From: Deltaproteobacteria bacterium
Lineage (GTDB): Bacteria > Bdellovibrionota > UBA1018 > UBA923
Reading direction: 5' to 3'
NCBI GenBank assembly: GCA_016194795.1
Contig: JACQAX010000248.1
Location: 1-8,422 of the forward strand
DNA length: 8,422 nt
The position numbers and the translations under genes were made by a program. Below are positions 4,667 through 8,422 of this stretch, piece after piece; position 1 is the first letter of the stretch, and each line of letters begins with the position of its first letter. The notes under the pieces were generated by a model. The model was not told where the DNA came from and ran no database searches. It worked only from the letters and a program-made list of their open reading frames with translations.

Positions 4667-7609
4667 ATGATCATGACCGCACTCTTGGCGGTGGCCGTTG
4701 GCCACGCCGCCAATACGACTCCGCATTTCCAAATTGAAAACGTTGGCCGCTCTGCCAACGGAAATCGCCAGATCGGCCTCAAGACCACGCCCGACGGCAA
4801 CGTGCACGTCGTGTACACCGGCTGCACCGACGGGCCGTGCAAGAACGACGAGCTTTTCTACTCGATGAAGAGCGCCGACGGCAAATGGGCCACGAGCGTC
4901 GTCGACGACGACAAGAAGCAGACGGGCTGGGCGGCGACTCTCGAGGTCGACGCGAGCGGCACCCTCCATGTCGCTTACAGCAACCACTACAAGTTCCCCA
5001 CGCTCCGCTACGCGACCAAAAAAGCGGGCGGTGCCTGGGAAAAGCAGGTCGTCGGAAAAACCGCCGGCGGCTACTGGACGTCGATGGCGCTCCGAGGCGA
5101 CGAGGTGCTGGTCTCCAATACGAGCTTCCCGTCGAACGACGTCTCCAAATCCGCGCTCCAGCTCGCCACGCTCTCGCGGGGCGCCTGGTCGTTCAAGGAG
5201 CTCGACAACAGCTTCAACGCCGGCTGGTTCACCCAGCTCGCGCTCGACAAGGATAACCTTCCGGTCATCACGTACGTCTCGGAGGCCTACCCCAACGGGG
5301 CTCTGATGCTCACGCGCCAGCTCGCCGACGGCACCTGGAAGACCGAGAAGCTCGACGACGACACGGTCAAGCACTCGCTCGCCATCGACGCCAAGGGCTT
5401 CATCCACGTCGCCTACAACCGCATGGACGAGAAGTTCATGAAGACGCGCGATCTGATGTACGTCACGAACGCCCCCGACGGCGAGTGGCACCGCACGCTC
5501 GTCGAGGGCGGCGAGTACAGCCAGCAGGACACCGGCCACTTCCCGTGCCTGAAGATCGACCCGAAGGTTTCGTGGGCGACGCTCATTCTGGCCGCGCTGC
5601 TCGCGTCTCTGCTGCTTCTGGCAGCCGAGGCGCGGGCGGCGGCGCAGAAAGAGTGGACGTTTCTCGTCTTCCTGAACGGCAACAACAACCTCGACACCTG
5701 GGCCTTCGAGAACCTGCTCGAGATGGAGAAGATCGGCTCGACCGACCGGGTGAACGTCGTCGTCCAGTGGGCAAGCCTCGAGCGGAAGAAAACCGTCCGC
5801 CTGCTCGTCGGCAAAGGCAGCTCGCCCGTCCTCGAAGACCTGGGCGCCGTCGACATGGGCGACTACCGCACGCTCGTCGACTTCGTGAAGTGGGGCGTGG
5901 ATAAGTTTCCCGCGCAAAAATACTTCATCGACGTCTGGGACCACGGCACCGGCTGGCACGACACGAAGATCAAGATCGGCGACATCAGCCACGACGAGGT
6001 CACCGGCCACTGGATCACCACCGAGCAGCTGGCGCTGGCTCTCGACGAATCGGCGAAAATCATCGGCCACAAGGTCGACCTCTACGGCTCGGACGCCTGC
6101 CAGATGGCGATGGCCGAGATCGCAAGCCAGGTCGCTCCGTCGGTGGACGTCTACGCCGGCTCGCAGATCGACACGCCGCTAAGAGGCTGGCCCTACACGC
6201 AGCTCCTCGAGAAGTGGAACGCGCTCGCCGACGCCTCGCCCGAGAACGTCGCCAGGCTCCTGCTCGCCGAGTACATCCGCTCGTTCAGCGGCGGCGTGCA
6301 CGGCAAGAAGGACGCGACCTTCGCGGTCTACGACCTCTCGCGCCTCGCGCCTTTCGAGGAGGCGATGAGCGGGCTTACCGCGAGCCTGATCTCCGCGCGT
6401 CGTGGCATGCGCCCGAAAGTCGTCGACGCGCGCATCAAGGCGATGACGATCACGAGCGACTACAAGGACCTGCTCGACTTCCTCGATCAGCTCGAGGCGG
6501 TCAACGCGATCGGCGCCGGCGGCATCGCCCGCGCGGCGGTCGCTCGCGTGCGCGAGACGGCGGCGCGCCTGGTGGTCGCCAACGGCTCGACGGGCCGCTA
6601 CCCGATGGCCAGCGGCCTCTCGATCTGGCTGCCGCACTACGTGAAGTCGTTCGACAAGTACGTCGCGCGCTACAAGGCGCTGTCGTTCTCGAAGGCGACG
6701 CATTGGGAGGAGGGCATGCGCCCCTATCTCGACGCGAAGCCGCTCGAGCTCGAGCAGCGCGAGCCCGCTCCGGACGCCGCGCTCTCGGCCCCGCTCGACC
6801 ACTATGCCGACGTCCAGAGGTTTCTCGCCGAGCTCGCGCGGGCGCATCCGGCGAACGCGCGCCTCATGCAGATCGGCGTCTCCGACAGCGGCCAGGTGAT
6901 CGAGGGCCTGCGGCTCGGCAACGGCCCGGTCGCCAACCTCGTCGTCGCCACCCACCACGGCAACGAGTACGGCTCGACCGAGGTCGCCAAGGCTCTCGCG
7001 GCTTCGCTCGCGGCCGAGCCGATCGCCGGCCAGACCGTCTACGTCATTCCCGTGCTCAACACGCAAGGCTACGACCAGAAGAAGCGCGGCGAAGACTACG
7101 ACACGAGCTCGCAGGACCCGAACCGCGACTACCCCGGCCCGTGCGGCACGGCCGGGCCGTTCAAGCTGCGCTCGACGTGGAGCCTCGCGCATTTCGTCGC
7201 CGAGGCCCGCATCGTGACCGCGGCGACGCTCCACACCTTCCACCCCGCGGTCGTCTGGCCGTGGGGCTTCGGCACCCGGGAGTTCGACCCGCCGGGACTC
7301 GAGGAGTTCCGGCGCCTGGCCACCACGGCGACCTCCGAGAGCCGCTATCCGGTCGGCAACTCCACCGATCTGATCTATCCGGCCGCCGGCACCTTCGAGG
7401 ACTTCGCCTTCTCGGAGTATGGGGTGTGGCCCCTGCTCTTCGAGCTGGGCCACACGCACAAACCCGCCGAAAGCGACATCCAGGAGCTCATCCGCGTGAA
7501 CGTCCCCGGACTTCGACGGATGCTCGAACAGGCCCCGAGAGAGAGGGCCGCCCTGCACCGTTTTACGGGCAAATGCGACGCTCCCGGCTTCGATCCACAC
7601 CTGGAATAA
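4667..7609 (+). CDS. Exported multidomain protein: beta-propeller, internal signal-like segment, C11 clostripain-like peptidase, M14 zinc carboxypeptidase
   Basis: A 980-residue protein. Residues 1-15 (MIMTALLAVAVGHAA) look like a short signal peptide without a basic n-region. Residues ~36-300 are a propeller-like repeat region. Residues ~302-325 are strongly hydrophobic and end in ARAAAQ, like a second signal peptide. Residues 329-~690 are a C11 peptidase with catalytic His426 (WDHGTGW) and Cys478 (GSDACQMAMAE). Residues ~710-955 are an M14 carboxypeptidase with zinc ligands His764, Glu767 (HGNE) and His856 (LHTF), substrate-binding Asn819-Arg820 (DPNRDYP) and catalytic Glu926 (LLFELG). Both peptidases therefore appear catalytically complete: one cuts internally (C11 enzymes commonly prefer basic residues), the other trims C-termini. 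The internal signal-like segment and a propeller ending inside its sixth unit suggest two secreted-protein genes joined in frame, by natural deletion or by assembly error. The gene has its own likely promoter and is followed after 39 bp by another exported peptidase gene. Confidence 0.85.
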   Translation: MIMTALLAVAVGHAANTTPHFQIENVGRSANGNRQIGLKTTPDGNVHVVYTGCTDGPCKNDELFYSMKSADGKWATSVVDDDKKQTGWAATLEVDASGTLHVAYSNHYKFPTLRYATKKAGGAWEKQVVGKTAGGYWTSMALRGDEVLVSNTSFPSNDVSKSALQLATLSRGAWSFKELDNSFNAGWFTQLALDKDNLPVITYVSEAYPNGALMLTRQLADGTWKTEKLDDDTVKHSLAIDAKGFIHVAYNRMDEKFMKTRDLMYVTNAPDGEWHRTLVEGGEYSQQDTGHFPCLKIDPKVSWATLILAALLASLLLLAAEARAAAQKEWTFLVFLNGNNNLDTWAFENLLEMEKIGSTDRVNVVVQWASLERKKTVRLLVGKGSSPVLEDLGAVDMGDYRTLVDFVKWGVDKFPAQKYFIDVWDHGTGWHDTKIKIGDISHDEVTGHWITTEQLALALDESAKIIGHKVDLYGSDACQMAMAEIASQVAPSVDVYAGSQIDTPLRGWPYTQLLEKWNALADASPENVARLLLAEYIRSFSGGVHGKKDATFAVYDLSRLAPFEEAMSGLTASLISARRGMRPKVVDARIKAMTITSDYKDLLDFLDQLEAVNAIGAGGIARAAVARVRETAARLVVANGSTGRYPMASGLSIWLPHYVKSFDKYVARYKALSFSKATHWEEGMRPYLDAKPLELEQREPAPDAALSAPLDHYADVQRFLAELARAHPANARLMQIGVSDSGQVIEGLRLGNGPVANLVVATHHGNEYGSTEVAKALAASLAAEPIAGQTVYVIPVLNTQGYDQKKRGEDYDTSSQDPNRDYPGPCGTAGPFKLRSTWSLAHFVAEARIVTAATLHTFHPAVVWPWGFGTREFDPPGLEEFRRLATTATSESRYPVGNSTDLIYPAAGTFEDFAFSEYGVWPLLFELGHTHKPAESDIQELIRVNVPGLRRMLEQAPRERAALHRFTGKCDAPGFDPHLE
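4772..5566 (+). repeat. Coding repeat: five 50-residue propeller-type units plus a truncated sixth
   Basis: In the 980-residue protein, tryptophans close the small motif (D/G/R)-G-x-W at residues 74, 124, 174, 224 and 274, exactly 50 residues (150 bp) apart. Each unit has an x-x-D-x-G-x-[V/L]-H-V-[A/V]-Y-like strand pair (NVHVVY 45-50, TLHVAY 99-104, LPVITY 198-203, FIHVAY 245-250), degenerate in unit three, then the GxW turn. The pattern resembles BNR/Asp-box sialidase-like propellers, in which each unit is one blade. A sixth unit begins with CLKIDPK (294-300) and stops there. The units differ too much for this to be a recent DNA duplication. Confidence 0.65.
5564..5647 (+). other. Internal signal-peptide-like segment at the fusion point
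   Basis: Residues 300-327 read KVSWATLILAALLASLLLLA followed by AEARAAAQ: a lysine, about 18 hydrophobic residues and an A-x-A site. This is a complete Sec signal peptide except that no ATG, GTG or TTG precedes it; the codon before the Lys is CCG. The next residues (KEWTFLVFLNG) are the usual first strand of a mature C11 peptidase. If the original gene began ATG-AAG-GTT, the join to the propeller would have replaced only the ATG, at a point where both genes may have shared AAG. Confidence 0.7.
5651..6736 (+). other. C11 (clostripain-like) cysteine peptidase domain
   Basis: Residues 329-~690 of the 980-residue protein. Family landmarks in order are: TFLVFLNGNNNLD (331-343), NLLEMEKIGSTDRVNVVVQW (349-368), VDMGDYRTLVDFV (395-407), FIDVWDHGTGW with catalytic His426, and DLYGSDACQMAMAEIA with catalytic Cys478. 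GSQIDTPLRGWPY (498-510) is the usual segment after the nucleophile. The dyad is intact. Clostripain-family enzymes are often autoprocessed and calcium-activated; cleavage sites are not evident here. Confidence 0.8.
6794..7531 (+). other. M14 zinc carboxypeptidase domain
   Basis: Residues ~710-955 of the 980-residue protein. The opening DHYADVQRFLAELARAHP matches the usual start of M14 domains (a tyrosine then a helix). Zinc ligands are His764 and Glu767 in HHGNEYGS and His856 in LHTFHPAVVWPWGF. Asn819-Arg820 match the pair that binds the substrate carboxylate (carboxypeptidase A Asn144/Arg145), and Glu926 in LLFELG is the general base (Glu270). In the segment EDFAFSEYG (911-919) the position usually held by Tyr248 (D-W-x-Y) is Phe915; this alignment is by eye. 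Confidence 0.8.
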
Positions 7610-7637
7610 ATTGTTGACTGTTTTTATCAATTAAGAT

Positions 7638-7642
7638 AAGGA
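7638..7642 (+). promoter_or_regulatory. Ribosome binding site of the HEXXH metallopeptidase gene
   Basis: AAGGA ends 6 nt before the ATG at 7649. The 39-bp spacer behind the preceding stop is A+T-rich and contains TTGACT (7614-7619), which could be a -35 box, but no matching -10 lies at a normal distance. Readthrough from the upstream gene is as likely as a separate promoter. Confidence 0.6.
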
Positions 7643-7648
7643 CTCCGG

Positions 7649-8422
7649 ATGTTTACCGCCCTTCTGGCTTTGGCCGCTCTGAGCGGCGCGCATGCCTCTC
7701 TCGAAGACTTCTGCGATCGCCCTTACGAGGCCATCTGCGGCGAGGATGACGAGGCCGAGACCGAGCGCGACCGCAAGGTTGAGCAGATCAAGCAGCGCAT
7801 CTCCCGCAAGGCCCACGAAGCGGCCGGCCCGAACGCGCCTTTGAAGCGTTACTACCAGGAGCTCATGGCCGCCCTCAGAGCCGAGCTCGGCGAAGCCCAT
7901 AAGGCGCCCGCGTTCCACTTCGAGCGCATCCGCGCGCGTCTCGTGCCGGCGGTCAAGACGCTCCGCCACGTCTCGGCCGACGAGGCCGACGACATGCTCG
8001 CCAACCTGGCGCGCGTGAAGTTCATCGACGCGCTCCAGCTGCTCTCGAGCCCCGCCAAGGACGAAGAGCAGCTCGCCGCCACCGTCCGCAAGGACTGCGG
8101 CGACGACGGCATGATCGACAACGCCTTCGCCTTCGACCACGAAGGCGAGCTTTACGTCGTCGTCTGCCCGGGCGCGGCCGTCGCCGCCCTCGGCCCCGAC
8201 GATCGCACGCTCAAGTCGACCGAGCTCGCCCTCGCCGGCGTCGTCTGGCTGCTCGGCCACGAAACCGGCCACCACATCGACGCGAGCGACCATCCCGTCA
8301 TGTACGACAAGCTCAAGGCCTGCCTCGCCGACAACTACGCGAGCGAGCTCAAAAGCCGCGACCTCGACGGCTACATGAGCGAGATCAGCGCCGACTACTG
8401 GGGCACCGAAGAGCTCGCCGCC
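7649..8422 (+). CDS. Exported HEXXH zinc metallopeptidase, partial (C-terminus outside window)
   Basis: The frame is open for 258 codons to the right edge without a stop. Residues 1-16 (MFTALLALAALSGAHA) look like a signal peptide with no basic residue in its n-region. The mature protein starts SLEDFCDRPYEAICG, with two Cys that could pair. Residues 33-145 are largely charged and helical. The zinc motif is LLGHETGHHID (201-211): His204-Glu205-x-x-His208. Then EISADYWGTEELA (245-257) supplies Glu245 as a likely third ligand, 37 residues after His208, in the E-x-x-A-D pattern of gluzincins such as M48. More Cys at 150, 173 and 225 suit an oxidising compartment. The D-F-C-x(7)-C-G start recalls M13 (neprilysin) N-termini only faintly. 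The family is uncertain, and the role is probably degradation or processing of extracellular or periplasmic protein, alongside the upstream peptidase gene. Confidence 0.8.
   Translation, partial: MFTALLALAALSGAHASLEDFCDRPYEAICGEDDEAETERDRKVEQIKQRISRKAHEAAGPNAPLKRYYQELMAALRAELGEAHKAPAFHFERIRARLVPAVKTLRHVSADEADDMLANLARVKFIDALQLLSSPAKDEEQLAATVRKDCGDDGMIDNAFAFDHEGELYVVVCPGAAVAALGPDDRTLKSTELALAGVVWLLGHETGHHIDASDHPVMYDKLKACLADNYASELKSRDLDGYMSEISADYWGTEELAA

Noticed and set aside
4652..6070. Long minus-strand frame (472 codons) opposite the propeller and C11 region
   Set aside because: It is antisense to a gene with clear domains and catalytic motifs. Its translation is dominated by V, R, D, E, L and A as expected from G+C-rich complementary sequence, and shows no recognisable domain.
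6214..7617. Long plus-strand frame (467 codons) in another phase over the M14 region
   Set aside because: Arg/Ala/Gly/Pro-rich out-of-phase translation of the real gene; no domain seen.
6179..7630. Long minus-strand frame (483 codons) opposite the C11/M14 region
   Set aside because: Same reason: high-G+C antisense shadow covering the intact M14 active site, with no motif or ribosome site of its own.
7609..7632. AATTG...CAATT inverted repeat and TTGACT after the 980-residue protein's stop, as terminator or promoter
   Set aside because: Arms are only five A+T-rich bases with a 14-base loop, and no -10 box lies at a usual distance from TTGACT; not enough to call either.
1..8422. CRISPR array, tRNA, rRNA, transposase or prophage genes
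   Set aside because: No regularly spaced repeats, tRNA-like cloverleaf, rRNA stretch or recognisable mobile-element protein was found in reading either strand.

Overview
The window comes from a G+C-rich bacterium with a Gram-negative envelope: it encodes a predicted outer-membrane beta-barrel with a C-terminal aromatic residue and several exported enzymes. Purine-rich Shine-Dalgarno sites and a set of secreted proteases fit a deltaproteobacterial, Bdellovibrionota or Myxococcota-like lineage. That placement is a guess from gene style; the window has no rRNA or other marker to test it.

Layout. Positions 1-443 (minus) hold the N-terminal part of a methyltransferase with a Trm112-like zinc ribbon, cut by the window edge. 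A 67-bp divergent spacer leads to a small plus-strand DUF883/ElaB-like membrane-anchored protein (511-795). Its stop codon overlaps tail to tail with a minus-strand outer-membrane beta-barrel gene (789-1445). That gene lies 3 bp behind a minus-strand AraC-type HTH plus O6-alkylguanine methyltransferase gene (1449-2285), an Ada-like protein without Ada's N-terminal zinc domain. A 318-bp spacer (2286-2603) has no convincing gene but carries a 167-bp inverted-repeat element with 31-bp arms. Next comes a minus-strand pair, a GT4-type glycosyltransferase (3440-4525) followed by a class I methyltransferase (2604-3443), with an ATGA stop/start overlap; they probably act together on a surface glycan or glycolipid.

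The plus-strand right half starts at a divergent A+T-rich promoter region (4526-4666). It encodes a 980-residue exported protein (4667-7609) made of an N-terminal beta-propeller with an exact 50-residue repeat, an internal signal-peptide-like hydrophobic segment, a clostripain-like C11 cysteine peptidase and an M14 zinc carboxypeptidase. After 39 bp comes a second exported enzyme, an HEXXH metallopeptidase (7649 to beyond 8422). Together these look like an extracellular or periplasmic protein-degradation locus.

The most notable observation is the 980-residue ORF. The propeller stops inside its sixth repeat, and the next residues read like the signal peptide of a separate secreted protease, minus its start codon. 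The simplest reading is that two neighbouring secreted-protein genes were joined in frame by a deletion, or by an assembly error. A genuine multi-enzyme fusion is the alternative. I see no CRISPR array, tRNA, rRNA, transposase or recognisable phage gene.
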